A stretch of DNA of 64,000 bases from Acanthopleura granulata (lineage: Eukaryota > Mollusca > Polyplacophora > Chitonida > Chitonidae): contig JABBOT010000022.1 of the NCBI GenBank assembly GCA_016165875.1, positions 4,366,844 to 4,430,843 on the forward strand. The letters run 5' to 3'. Positions within the stretch are counted from its first letter, which is position 1; each line of letters opens with the position of its first letter. Shown here piece after piece: positions 51,589 through 63,062 of the stretch. Below the pieces are notes generated by a model. It was not told where the DNA came from and searched no databases. It saw only the letters and a list, made by a program, of their open reading frames with translations. The position numbers were made by a program, and so were the translations under genes.

Positions 51589-51963
51589 ATGGCACCCAAG
51601 ACACCAACCGGCTCCAAGGGAGCAAAGAAAGCTATCAAGAAGTCTGCCCCAAAGTCCGGGGACAAGAAGAAGCGAAGGAGGAGGAAGGAAAGCTACGGCA
51701 TTTACATTTACAAAGTCATGAAACAAGTGCACCCTGACACCGGCATCTCGTCCAAGGCCATGTCCATCATGAACAGCTTTGTCAACGACATCTTCGAGCG
51801 TATCGCCGCCGAGGCCTCTCGTCTGGCTCACTACAACAAACGCTCCACCATCACCAGTCGGGAAATCCAGACCGCCGTCCGTCTTCTCCTTCCCGGTGAG
51901 CTGGCCAAGCACGCCGTCAGCGAGGGTACCAAGGCTGTTACCAAGTACACCAGCAGCAAGTAA
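51589..51963 (+). CDS. H2B: Histone H2B
   Basis: 124 residues, intronless. H2B dimerises with H2A in the nucleosome. The lysine-rich tail ([20 protein letters not shown], then [11 protein letters not shown], the basic HBR region) is variable between phyla. The histone fold [50 protein letters not shown] and the end AVTKYTSSK with the ubiquitinated lysine (K120 in mammals) are conserved. It is the only H2B in the window. By the offset between the two H4 copies (12641 bp), a second H2B start would fall near 64230, just past the end. Confidence 0.99.
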   Translation: MAPKTPTGSKGAKKAIKKSAPKSGDKKKRRRRKESYGIYIYKVMKQVHPDTGISSKAMSIMNSFVNDIFERIAAEASRLAHYNKRSTITSREIQTAVRLLLPGELAKHAVSEGTKAVTKYTSSK

Positions 51964-51995
51964 ACCTCCTCGACGCTTAAACTTCTGCTTCCAAC

Positions 51996-52030
51996 GGCCC
52001 TTTTCAGGGCCAACCAATTCTTCCCGAAAG
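51996..52030 (+). terminator. H2B histone 3' stem-loop and HDE
   Basis: GGCCCTTTTCAGGGCC at 51996-52011 followed by CCGAAAGG at 52024-52030. Confidence 0.95.
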
Positions 52031-52900
52031 GCTACTTTCTATATGTGAGCACTGGTTTATAACTACACGATGTATGTGGTACGGTATTACATCTTTATTT
52101 GTCTATATGTTGTTGTCATTTCTCAGATTCCTTTATGCGGGCTGTATGTATATACTTGTGTCCGTTACAAGTCTTCACACCTCCTGGCACACAGGCTTAT
52201 TCCAACTCCCCTCCCCTCAAGCCCCCCCCCAACCCAACTGCCCCCAAGAAAACAGAAACGAAACAAAGCAAGGCCGCACCCCATACTGCTCATATGCTCG
52301 ATGCAATGAAAATAAATAGACGCATAATAGTTATCAGGGTGTTACAGTTGACAAGCAGATATATTCGATGCCATGAATGTGTAACGGCGCTGTATTTGGT
52401 TTTTACCATTATACCCTATCTCTGACCCACCCCCTTCGCAATGGCGCAATTCCACGTCTAATATATATATATATATATATATGCATATATATTTCCCAAG
52501 CCAAACACACACACATATGTATATAGAATAACATCAATCAGTGCAACGACAGTAACACCAAAGACAAACCAGTCTTTATTGGACTGTAACCTGGGCGTGT
52601 ACACGTGTTATAAACGTCTGTCTATACTCCAACTTCTCAAAGACGTGTATGCATGTATACATAGCCTATATAAACAGTGGTTCCCGGTGAATTCCCAGAC
52701 ATACACGAATGAAATATATGTATGCAACACCACCATGTAATGCTGGTTCCTCAAAGTGACTTGCATCCGCCTATATGCACAGTATATATATATTTATATA
52801 TATATATATATATTTATATGGTTTAATAAATTTACAATACTGTCACGCCACGGCAAGACATTTAATTATATATCTGCCATTTTCGTCAGCTTGTGCATTG
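52031..52900 (+). repeat. H2B-H2A spacer
   Basis: Includes (AT)n at 52461-52484 and 52782-52812 and, from about 52490, the block also found at 45897-46277. A C-rich stretch lies near 52203-52250. No gene. Confidence 0.82.
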
Positions 52901-52986
52901 ATCATGCAGGCTTTGTTCACACAGCTTTGCGCCTAAAAGCGCGGACCTTTCAGAGAACCACAGTCGTCAGCACACACTGCTCAGCG

Positions 52987-53045
52987 ATTGGTGACCCGCC
53001 AAAAGCGGCCTAAAAATAACAGAATCCTTCTCGGCAGTATAAAAG
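52987..53045 (+). promoter_or_regulatory. H2A promoter: inverted CCAAT and TATA
   Basis: ATTGG (inverted CCAAT) at 52987-52991 and TATAAAAG at 53038-53045, 72 bp before the start codon. This promoter is absent from the second H2A copy. Confidence 0.8.
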
Positions 53046-53116
53046 GGCTGACTAAACGCACCAGAGCGTCATTACAGAGATTTCTCTCCGTACGCTCAAC
53101 CTGCACAGCAAGCATC

Positions 53117-53494
53117 ATGTCTGGACGTGGTAAAGGCGGGAAGGTCAAGGGAAAGAGCAAGACTCGCTCATCCCGCGCTGGACTCCAGTTCCCCGTTGGT
53201 CGTATTCACCGTCTGCTGAGGAAGGGCAACTACGCCGAGCGAGTGGGAGCCGGAGCTCCGGTCTACTTGGCTGCCGTGCTCGAATACCTGGCTGCCGAAG
53301 TTCTCGAGTTGGCTGGAAACGCCGCCCGTGACAACAAGAAATCCAGAATCATTCCCCGACATCTTCAGTTGGCTGTCCGCAACGACGAGGAATTGAACCG
53401 ACTCCTGTCCGGCGTGACCATCGCTCAGGGAGGTGTCTTGCCCAACATCCAGGCTGTCCTCCTGCCCAAGAAGACCCAGAAGGCCGGCAAATAA
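53117..53494 (+). CDS. H2A: Histone H2A (copy 1)
   Basis: 125 residues, intronless, canonical replication-dependent H2A. Tail [21 protein letters not shown], fold [20 protein letters not shown] and [20 protein letters not shown], acidic-patch residues in NDEELNRLL, and end [12 protein letters not shown] with the ubiquitinated lysine pair. There is no SQE motif, so it is not H2A.X. An in-frame ATG further upstream (52988) lies before the TATA box and is not the start; SGRGK after the 53117 ATG fixes it. It has its own promoter and 3' stem-loop. Confidence 0.99.
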   Translation: MSGRGKGGKVKGKSKTRSSRAGLQFPVGRIHRLLRKGNYAERVGAGAPVYLAAVLEYLAAEVLELAGNAARDNKKSRIIPRHLQLAVRNDEELNRLLSGVTIAQGGVLPNIQAVLLPKKTQKAGK

Positions 53495-53531
53495 ACGACC
53501 CGACCACCATCACCTAGACTATCCATCCAAC

Positions 53532-53570
53532 GGCCCTTTTCAGGGCCAACCAATTCTTCCCGAGAGAAGC
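53532..53570 (+). terminator. H2A copy 1 histone 3' stem-loop and HDE
   Basis: GGCCCTTTTCAGGGCC at 53532-53547, then CGAGAGAAGC at 53561-53570. Confidence 0.95.
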
Positions 53571-53712
53571 TTTTCAATCTAAGCACTGTATATGTTTGTG
53601 TGTAAAATGTGCATGTCCTTATATAACATGGAAGCATGTTCTCTACTCCATTGTGGACATGTGCATGGAAACGATTTGCTGCACGCCCATGCATGTGTGC
53701 ATGCAGGCTTAC

Positions 53713-54280
53713 TGCAGTGTTTCCATTTCTCCATATATCTTCACATCGTACATGTCTATGTACAGTCGTTTACAGGTGTTAAACTACATGTAATTATGTA
53801 CAAGTGAATATTACATACCCAGATATACATGCATTTATCTCCCATGCAGGAGGCAATTCTAAGTCGAAAATATGCGCATATATGTATTCAAAATATTTCT
53901 AACACAACGCTGCCATTTCCCAAGACGTATAACTATCATGCACATATTATATACACTTTTCTGGATAATTTCACCATCGCCTATAGCTCAAATTCTATAG
54001 AATCAGCAATGTATTTAAAAGCGCATGCATACGTGAAATATATGCACATATAGCTTGACGCGTATGTATATACATATTTCCAGGATTCCACAAACTGCTT
54101 GACGTTGTATACACATCGCATGCGCATAGAGTTTGTCCCCGCTTTAATACCATATTCCACTGTAGTGTGCGGATGACTTTTTTCTTAATTTGTTTTTTTT
54201 CCTTTTTCGGTGAGACGTATCTATCACATTATCACATACGTCCGTATAAATTAGTGATGTGCATGTGAAAAATGCCGCAG

Positions 54281-54323
<43 letters not shown>

Positions 54324-57210
54324 TTACACACGTTACATATATATGGTTCAAGCATCTCGAATATATACATGTGCTGTATGTATATACAGAATCTTTCACA
54401 CGCATGCATGCAGAAGGGGGAGGACAAGCTCTATAATATCCCCACTCCCTTGACCCCTGAGCCCTCCCAAGTGTGTACAAATTTGGAGAACCACAACGCG
54501 TGTGTATCACTGATACACATATCACTGTTGATGTATTACAAAAATTGCACACACTGTGTACTGCTGCTATTCAAAAACTATGTGGATGCATGTGCATTTT
54601 GCCACAATAATGTCTACCGCTTGTACACGGTAGATTTTAGATTTTTGCATATGTAGCACTCGTACATTTTTCTCTAAGTTGATTGCAGGTTGCAAAACAA
54701 GGCTGGATCACCATGCATATATGCCACATATATATTTATATACATAGGCCTACAGGTGGTCGAAGTGACAAAGTCACGTGATGTATGTACTGTGGCACTT
54801 TCAGAGTGTGTCATGAAGCCAATTCGGTATCTGAGTTTTCACCTGTCCTTCTTTCGGAAAGTCTCGTAAATGAAGTGCAAATCTGGGCACTGTGAAACCC
54901 AACGCCTATATGTAAAAGTGTAGGCTATATACATGCAGACAAAGTCACCGAATCGCATGTACAACATGACCAATGTGAAACGCTACTCTGTAAAACAACC
55001 GTGTGCAAATTTGCACCTCCACAACGCATGCATGTGTGTCACTGATACGCACATCACTGTGGATGTGTTACACAAATTCTGTACTATACTGGTACGCCAA
55101 ATTTATGTGGATGTGCATTTTTGCCACAATAATGTGTGCCACTCGTACACTGTAGTTTTTACAGAGCACACAGCATTCTGGCGTGCCGCCCAACATGTGC
55201 ACAGGCTCGACCTGAATGTCAGTCAGATGATTCAACCGAACTCTTAAGACTCTACGGGCTGAAACAACGGACTGACACTCACGATATTATACATAGAGAC
55301 ATACATACAATCATATATACACACATACATACACACCGTTATCAAAATGTTCTCGCCTGCATGCGCGTGCCTCCACCATGCATGTATATACGCCATCGTT
55401 TTCATCCCCATGCATGTGTGTAATGCACCCACCTTGGTCGCCTTACTGTACCGCCGTTGTGAGCCCGGTGCATTGTGGGTGATTGACCAAACTTTCGACG
55501 CGGATCCCACACACCCCCATTCCATTACATAGTTATATACAAAGTCCAAGCTGGGGTCAACCGTTTCATTCGTATTTTGCCTACAAGTGTTCTTCGTCAA
55601 GGTGCAATCCAAATGGGCTGAAAGTTTGCTTACCCAAAATGAATACTTTTCCAGATAGGCTATATAATTAATGATACATGCTGCATCGTTTCATGTGCTG
55701 TGGCCGTAAAGGTGGAGAGGCGCGCATTTTCCGCAGCTCGCCTCCACCGGCTTGAGGATGCTTATCGATACGACAATAGCACACGGACCCGTCATGCACT
55801 GCATTTAGTTTGGACTTGCTTTCTATAACAACAGAGAGATGTGTATATATAGCTATATAGAAGCTTGATGTAATCCAACACCACCACCACCCCCGACAAC
55901 CGTCCCCACCCCACCGACTCCTCCACCTCCCCTTTTCAACGTACCACACTGAAGAAAATAATAAAGGAAAACCCCAAAACCTACCATTCGGCCTCTCTAT
56001 GCAGTATAGATATATAGATTTCCACGCTGCACATGTAATACATGTGCTCTTGTCAATACAGACGGCGTGTACGTATGTTCATGCATATTTTGGCCATGGC
56101 AAAAAAAAAAACTATGCACGTATTGTGTGTTATAAAGCTCGTCTATAGTCAGTTCCTAGCAGCATAGGCTGCATTTTTGTGCAAGCTTGTATGGAGGTCA
56201 GTATATGTATACGTGCACATCGTGTGCATCCATACAACATTTTACTATCTATTTAGCAACTCGATCAGCAGGCAGAGGTGACAATGCATTTGCATGCACC
56301 TCAGACTTTTAGGCACGGCTGCTTTAAACCACCGATCATCCTGTGCCTATAAATATACATGGACTAAATAACAAAAGACATAAAACGCAAGAATTAAGGC
56401 TCTAAGCTGTTACATACATACATTTATTTCACGCAACACTTATATGTGTGGAGCAACAGTTTGTGCAGTGCGTGCAGTGCATGTGAGGCCTGTGTACAGG
56501 TTGTTGCATGCATGATGCATTTTTAGCCTGTTTGTATAGTTGTGCAATGCAATCAGGCGGAGGTCTTCTAAAACACAGCTTCCCATTCGATGCATTCCAT
56601 TGTGAAATTGCCCTAGAAAGAATAAACAAAGAAACAAACAAGTACATCAATAAATAAATAAATCAATCAACAAACAAACAATGAACGAACGCAAAGCGAC
56701 TTAAAGGTGTATCTGGTGCCACATATATATGCTCGTTTATCCATGTATCAGAGTTGAGTTTCGATCGGACGTTCAGGGGGGGATAACTCTAACGGGAATA
56801 ATTCTCACCGACTCAACCACACCTGCACACGTATGTTACAAGGGTGCATTGTTACATGTACGGATGCATTTGTATGGTTCTGCTTGTATTGCATGTTTAG
56901 GTTTGGAACTTTAGAGAGCCGGTGACAGAGTCTTACACCGTGCATGCAGGCATGCATTCATGCTTATGGCAGTTCTGATATGTCTATATAATGTAGCTCG
57001 CCTTTGTGGCCAGTAAATGTTTGGTATGAGAGTACATGGTATACAGGAGCTGTGGAGCTGACGTGGTACCATCGACCATTGCATGCATCAAACCCTTGCC
57101 CACTGGCTTTGTGTGGACTGCATGAGTATATGCAGATATTCTTTAACCAGTCACCATTGCAGTACACGGCTGTGCTTAATGCATGTGTCTGACAAGTAGT
57201 GGTAAAAATA
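53713..57210 (+). repeat. Histone array long spacer, copy 1
   Basis: Same layout as copy 0 but without the SINE. (AT)n at 54283-54320, internal direct repeats near 54490-54650 and 55018-55170, empty SINE site at 55516-55530, AAAC/AAAT tract near 56620-56690. No gene. Confidence 0.9.
54502..54518. repeat. Perfect 17-nt palindrome in spacer
   Basis: GTGTATCACTGATACAC: two 8-nt arms around one base. The same element is at 47045-47061 (centre T) and 59286-59302, and a degraded version lies in the second internal repeat of each spacer. Confidence 0.85.
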
Positions 57211-57247
57211 GACCAGCTTCCACCAGCCAAGCGACCGCGCTTTTCAG

Positions 57248-57314
57248 CCAATCAGCTGCTAGATAATTCCAACTGCTGTGCTTTCGTCCAGGTCGGCGCA
57301 GTGCGTATAAAAAA
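57248..57314 (+). promoter_or_regulatory. Orphan H4 promoter (no H4 gene behind it)
   Basis: CCAAT at 57248-57252 and TATAAAAAA at 57306-57314, as upstream of H4 copy 1. The leader is interrupted at 57342 by the inserted element, and what follows is H2A, not H4. Confidence 0.85.
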
Positions 57315-57342
57315 CGACACGGCGCCTTGGCTGGCCACATCT

Positions 57343-57840
57343 GTTTTATCCGGAAAGGAACCTATCTGAACCGATATATTTTATCCTCTTATTCTTGTCA
57401 TGTATATGTATGTTCCTCAGCTGTACTCATTACAATCTATGTCCGTACATGTCGTAACATCTTAATATTCTAACGCCCTCCTTTCCTGACGATCTCCTCT
57501 AACATATATATAAGCCTTACGCCTTTCTCTTCTGTTTGAATATATTGGTAATAATGCCCAGTTAAGATCACGTTATACTCTGCCAAGCCCAAAATTCAAG
57601 CTGCCAAACAAATCATTTATTTACCATGTATTCACCTGTGTACTGTATTGTAGTCATGTGGTGACATACAGCACATAGATGTATACAATAGTTACAATAT
57701 CAACGTATACTTCTTTTCAAATGAATAACTTGTTGTGTTCCATACTATCTGCCAACAGAAATCACAATATTGCACAGATATGGCGCACATCGGCCCCTTG
57801 GGCCGGAAAAGCGCCAATACAAATTAACCCCCCCCCCCCC
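57343..57840. mobile_element. Unclassified ~498-bp inserted element (copy in unit A)
   Basis: Identical in structure to 62126-62622. It starts GTTTTATCCGGAAAGGAACC and ends in a nested hairpin (57781-57816) followed by AATACAAATTAA and 13 C. The left target-site copy GGCTGGCCACATCT is at 57329-57342. The right one is missing because the tandem-duplication breakpoint lies at the C-run. Confidence 0.82.
57781..57816. repeat. Nested inverted repeat at the end of the inserted element
   Basis: Outer arms TGGCGC (57781-57786) and GCGCCA (57811-57816), inner arms CGGCCC (57791-57796) and GGGCCG (57800-57805) with a CTT loop. Twelve base pairs in two stacked stems. Also present near 62564-62599. Confidence 0.88.
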
Positions 57841-57894
57841 AGAGCGTCATTACAGAGATTTCTCTCCGTACGCTCAACCTGCACAGCAAGCATC

Positions 57895-58272
57895 ATGTCT
57901 GGACGTGGTAAAGGCGGGAAGGTCAAGGGAAAGAGCAAGACTCGCTCATCCCGCGCTGGACTCCAGTTCCCCGTTGGTCGTATTCACCGTCTGCTGAGGA
58001 AGGGCAACTACGCCGAGCGAGTGGGAGCCGGAGCTCCGGTCTACTTGGCTGCCGTGCTCGAATACCTGGCTGCCGAAGTTCTCGAGTTGGCTGGAAACGC
58101 CGCCCGTGACAACAAGAAATCCAGAATCATTCCCCGACATCTTCAGTTGGCTGTCCGCAACGACGAGGAATTGAACCGACTCCTGTCCGGCGTGACCATC
58201 GCTCAGGGAGGTGTCTTGCCCAACATCCAGGCTGTCCTCCTGCCCAAGAAGACCCAGAAGGCCGGCAAATAA
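57895..58272 (+). CDS. H2A: Histone H2A (copy 2, promoter replaced)
   Basis: Encodes the same 125 residues as copy 1. Only 54 bp of the native leader (57841-57894) remain; the native ATTGG and TATA boxes are gone. Upstream are a C-run, the 498-bp inserted element and the orphan H4 promoter, so any transcript from that promoter would carry a roughly 550-base leader with several upstream ATGs. The open frame also extends upstream in frame into the element (from 57679), but SGRGK after 57895 marks the histone start. The 3' stem-loop is intact. It may be poorly expressed or silent. Confidence 0.97.
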   Translation: MSGRGKGGKVKGKSKTRSSRAGLQFPVGRIHRLLRKGNYAERVGAGAPVYLAAVLEYLAAEVLELAGNAARDNKKSRIIPRHLQLAVRNDEELNRLLSGVTIAQGGVLPNIQAVLLPKKTQKAGK

Positions 58273-58309
58273 ACGACCCGACCACCATCACCTAGACTAT
58301 CCATCCAAC

Positions 58310-58348
58310 GGCCCTTTTCAGGGCCAACCAATTCTTCCCGAGAGAAGC
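58310..58348 (+). terminator. H2A copy 2 histone 3' stem-loop and HDE
   Basis: GGCCCTTTTCAGGGCC at 58310-58325, then CGAGAGAAGC at 58339-58348. Confidence 0.95.
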
Positions 58349-58490
58349 TTTTCAATCTAAGCACTGTATATGTTTGTGTGTAAAATGTGCATGTCCTTAT
58401 ATAACATGGAAGCATGTTCTCTACTCCATTGTGGACATGTGCATGGAAACGATTTGCTGCACGCCCATGCATGTGTGCATGCAGGCTTAC

Positions 58491-59058
58491 TGCAGTGTTC
58501 CCATTTCTCCATATATCTTCACATCGTACATGTCTATGTACAGTCGTTTACAGGTGTTAAACTACATGTAATTATGTACAAGTGAATATTACATACCCAG
58601 ATATACATGCATTTATCTCCCATGCAGGAGGCAATTCTAAGTCGAAAATAAGCGCATATATGTATTCAAAATATTTCTAACACAACGCTGCCATTTCCCA
58701 AGACGTATAACTATCATGCACATATTATATACACTTTTCTGGATAATTTCACCATCGCCTATAGCTCAAATTCTATAGAATCAGCAATGTATTTAAAAGC
58801 GCATGCATACGTGAAATATATGCACATATAGCTTGACGCGTATGTATATACATATTTCCAGGATTCCACAAACTGCTTGACGTTGTATACACATCGCATG
58901 CGCATAGAGTTTGTCCCCGCTTTAATACCATATTCCACTGTAGTGTGCGGATGACTTTTTTCTTAATTTGTTTTTTTTCCTTTTTCGGTGAGACGTATCT
59001 ATCACATTATCACATACGTCCGTATAAATTAGTGATGTGCATGTGAAAAATGCCGCAG

Positions 59059-59107
<49 letters not shown>

Positions 59108-61990
59108 TTACACACGTTACATATATATGGTTCAAGCATCTCGAATATATACATGTGCTGTATGTATATACAGAATCTTTCACACGCATGCATGCAGAAG
59201 GGGGAGGACAAGCTCTATAATATCCCCACTCCCTTGACCCCTGAGCCCTCCCAAGTGTGTACAAATTTGGAGAACCACAACGCGTGTGTATCACTGATAC
59301 ACATATCACTGTTGATGTATTACAAAAATTGCACACACTGTGTACTGCTGCTATTCAAAAACTATGTGGATGCATGTGCATTTTGCCACAATAATGTCTA
59401 CCGCTTGTACACGGTAGATTTTAGATTTTTGCATATGTAGCACTCGTACATTTTTCTCTAAGTTGATTGCAGGTTGCAAAACAAGGCTGGATCACCATGC
59501 ATATATGCCACATATATATTTATATACATAGGCCTACAGGTGGTCGAAGTGACAAAGTCACGTGATGTATGTACTGTGGCACTTTCAGAGTGTGTCATGA
59601 AGCCAATTCGGTATCTGAGTTTTCACCTGTCCTTCTTTCGGAAAGTCTCGTAAATGAAGTGCAAATCTGGGCACTGTGAAACCCAACGCCTATATGTAAA
59701 AGTGTAGGCTATATACATGCAGACAAAGTCACCGAATCGCATGTACAACATGACCAATGTGAAACGCTACTCTGTAAAACAACCGTGTGCAAATTTGCAC
59801 CTCCACAACGCATGCATGTGTGTCACTGATACGCACATCACTGTGGATGTGTTACACAAATTCTGTACTATACTGGTACGCCACATTTATGTGGATGTGC
59901 ATTTTTGCCACAATAATGTGTGCCACTCGTACACTGTAGTTTTTACAGAGCACACAGCATTCTGGCGTGCCGCCCAACATGTGCACAGGCTCGACCTGAA
60001 TGTCAGTCAGATGATTCAACCGAACTCTTAAGACTCTACGGGCTGAAACAACGGACTGACACTCACGATATTATACATAGAGACATACATACAATCATAT
60101 ATACACACATACATACACACCGTTATCAAAATGTTCTCGCCTGCATGCGCGTGCCTCCACCATGCATGTATATACGCCATCGTTTTCATCCCCATGCATG
60201 TGTGTAATGCACCCACCTTGGTCGCCTTACTGTACCGCCGTTGTGAGCCCGGTGCATTGTGGGTGATTGACCAAACTTTCGACGCGGATCCCACACACCC
60301 CCATTCCATTACATAGTTATATACAAAGTCCAAGCTGGGGTCAACCGTTTCATTCGTATTTTGCCTACAAGTGTTCTTCGTCAAGGTGCAATCCAAATGG
60401 GCTGAAAGTTTGCTTACCCAAAATGAATACTTTTCCAGATAGGCTATATAATTAATGATACATGCTGCATCGTTTCATGTGCTGTGGCCGTAAAGGTGGA
60501 GAGGCGCGCATTTTCCGCAGCTCGCCTCCACCGGCTTGAGGATGCTTATCGATACGACAATAGCACACGGACCCGTCATGCACTGCATTTAGTTTGGACT
60601 TGCTTTCTGTAACAACAGAGAGATGTGTATATATAGCTATATAGAAGCTTGATGTAATCCAACACCACCACCACCCCCGACAACCGTCCCCACCCCACCG
60701 ACTCCTCCACCTCCCCTTTTCAACGTACCACACTGAAGAAAATAATAAAGGAAAACCCCAAAACCTACCATTCGGCCTCTCTATGCAGTATAGATATATA
60801 GATTTCCACGCTGCACATGTAATACATGTGCTCTTGTCAATACAGACGGCGTGTACGTATGTTCATGCATATTTTGGCCATGGCAAAAAAAAAACTATGC
60901 ACGTATTGTGTGTTATAAAGCTCGTCTATAGTCAGTTCCTAGCAGCATAGGCTGCATTTTTGTGCAAGCTTGTATGGAGGTCAGTATATGTATACGTGCA
61001 CATCGTGTGCATCCATACAACATTTTACTATCTATTTAGCAACTCGATCAGCAGGCAGAGGTGACAATGCATTTGCATGCACCTCAGACTTTTAGGCACG
61101 GCTGCTTTAAACCACCGATCATCCTGTGCCTATAAATATACATGGACTAAATAACAAAAGACATAAAACGCAAGAATTAAGGCTCTAAGCTGTTACATAC
61201 ATACATTTATTTCACGCAACACTTATATGTGTGGAGCAACAGTTTGTGCAGTGCGTGCAGTGCATGTGAGGCCTGTGTACAGGTTGTTGCATGCATGATG
61301 CATTTTTAGCCTGTTTGTATAGTTGTGCAATGCAATCAGGCGGAGGTCTTCTAAAACACAGCTTCCCATTCGATGCATTCCATTGTGAAATTGCCCTAGA
61401 AAGAATAAACAAAGAAACAAACAAGTACATCAATAAATAAATAAATCAATCAACAAACAAACAATGAACGAACGCAAAGCGACTTAAAGGTGTATCTGGT
61501 GCCACATATATATGCTCGTTTATCCATGTATCAGAGTTGAGTTTCGATCGGACGTTCAGGGGGGGATAACTCTAACGGGAATAATTCTCACCGACTCAAC
61601 CACACCTGCACACGTATGTTACAAGGGTGCATTGTTACATGTACGGATGCATTTGTATGGTTCTGCTTGTATTGCATGTTTAGGTTTGGAACTTTAGAGA
61701 GCCGGTGACAGAGTCTTACACCGTGCATGCAGGCATGCATTCATGCTTATGGCAGTTCTGATATGTCTATATAATGTAGCTCGCCTTTGTGGCCAGTAAA
61801 TGTTTGGTATGAGAGTACATGGTATACAGGAGCTGTGGAGCTGACGTGGTACCATCGACCATTGCATGCATCAAATCCTTGCCCACTGGCTTTGTGTGGA
61901 CTGCATGAGTATATGCAGATATTCTTTAACCAGTCACCATTGCAATACACGGCTGTGCTTAATGCATGTGTCTGACAAGTAGTGGTAAAA
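58491..61990 (+). repeat. Histone array long spacer, copy 2
   Basis: Near-identical to copy 1. (AT)n at 59061-59104, palindrome at 59286-59302, empty SINE site at 60300-60314. No gene. Confidence 0.92.
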
Positions 61991-62030
61991 ATAGACCAGC
62001 TTCCACCAGCCAAGCGACCGCGCTTTTCAG

Positions 62031-62097
62031 CCAATCAGCTGCTAGATAATTCCAACTGCTGTGCTTTCGTCCAGGTCGGCGCAGTGCGTATAAAAAA
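62031..62097 (+). promoter_or_regulatory. H4 promoter (copy 3), separated from its gene
   Basis: CCAAT at 62031-62035 and TATAAAAAA at 62089-62097. The 497-bp insertion now lies between this TATA box and the H4 start codon, raising the spacing from 61-62 bp to about 570 bp. Confidence 0.85.
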
Positions 62098-62111
62098 CGA
62101 CACGGCGCCTT

Positions 62112-62636
62112 GGCTGGCCACATCTGTTTTATCCGGAAAGGAACCTATCTGAACCGATATATTTTATCCTCTTATTCTTGTCATGTATATGTATGTTCCT
62201 CAGCTGTACTCATTACAATCTATGTCCGTACATGTCGTAACATCTTAATATTCTAACGCCCTCCTTTCCTGACGATCTCCTCTAACATATATATAAGCCT
62301 TACGCCTTTCTCTTCTGTTTGAATATATTGGTAATAATGCCCAGTTAAGATCACGTTATACTCTGCCAAGCCCAAAATTCAAGCTGCCAAATAAATCGTT
62401 TATTTACCATGTATTCACCTGTGTACTGTATTGTAGTCATGTGGTGACATACAGCACATAGATGTATACAATAGTTACAATGTCAACGTATACTTCTTTT
62501 CAAATGAATAACTTGATGTTTTCCATACTATCTGCCAACAGAAATCACAATATTGCACAGATATGGCGCACATCGGCCCCTTGGGCCGGAAAAGCGCCAA
62601 TACAAATTAACCCCCCCCCCCCGGCTGGCCACATCT
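62112..62636. repeat. 14-bp target-site duplication flanking the inserted element
   Basis: GGCTGGCCACATCT at 62112-62125 and again at 62623-62636. The uninterrupted site is seen once before H4 copy 1 (near 49982-49995, followed by CTACTCGCTGATCGC). Confidence 0.93.
62126..62622. mobile_element. Unclassified 497-bp inserted element in the H4 leader
   Basis: Bounded by the 14-bp duplication. It starts GTTTTATCCGGAAAGG, has an AT-rich middle without a significant open frame, a nested hairpin near the right end and a terminal run of 12 C. No tRNA-like head, no long terminal inverted repeats and no poly-A are seen. Target duplications of this length suit target-primed retrotransposition or some DNA transposons. 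The class is unknown to me. Confidence 0.88.
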
Positions 62637-62647
62637 CTACTCGCTGA

Positions 62648-62980
<333 letters not shown>

Positions 62981-63025
62981 ACACCAACTCCTCCCGGACC
63001 AACTCCACCAACAAAACCATCCAAA

Positions 63026-63062
63026 GGCCCTTTTCAGGGCCAACCAACTCTTCCCGAAAGAG
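63026..63062 (+). terminator. H4 copy 2 histone 3' stem-loop and HDE
   Basis: GGCCCTTTTCAGGGCC at 63026-63041 and CGAAAGAG at 63055-63062. Confidence 0.95.

Larger units (their letters stand above)
53063..57840 (+). repeat. Tandem duplication unit A (4778 bp)
   Basis: Runs from inside the H2A 5' leader to the end of the inserted element's C-run, and is repeated at 57841-62622 (4782 bp). Differences I see are a longer (AT)n in unit B (44 versus 38 bases), one A fewer in an A-run, a C-run one shorter and scattered single-base changes. Confidence 0.95.
57841..62622 (+). repeat. Tandem duplication unit B (4782 bp)
   Basis: Second copy of 53063-57840. The junction reads C-run then AGAGCGTCATTACAG, the H2A leader. 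Confidence 0.95.

Noticed and set aside
51511..52017. 168-codon complement frame over H2B
   Set aside because: Antisense shadow of the H2B gene, with no independent support.
52988..53116. N-terminal extension of H2A copy 1 from an upstream in-frame ATG
   Set aside because: This ATG lies upstream of the TATA box, and the histone protein starts at SGRGK after 53117.
57343..57840. Helitron interpretation of the inserted element
   Set aside because: A hairpin near the end fits, but the 14-bp target duplication, the lack of a CTRR end and the terminal C-run do not.
57679..57894. N-terminal extension of H2A copy 2 into the inserted element
   Set aside because: The frame is open by chance through the element and C-run. 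It is not conserved with copy 1 and has no histone-like content.
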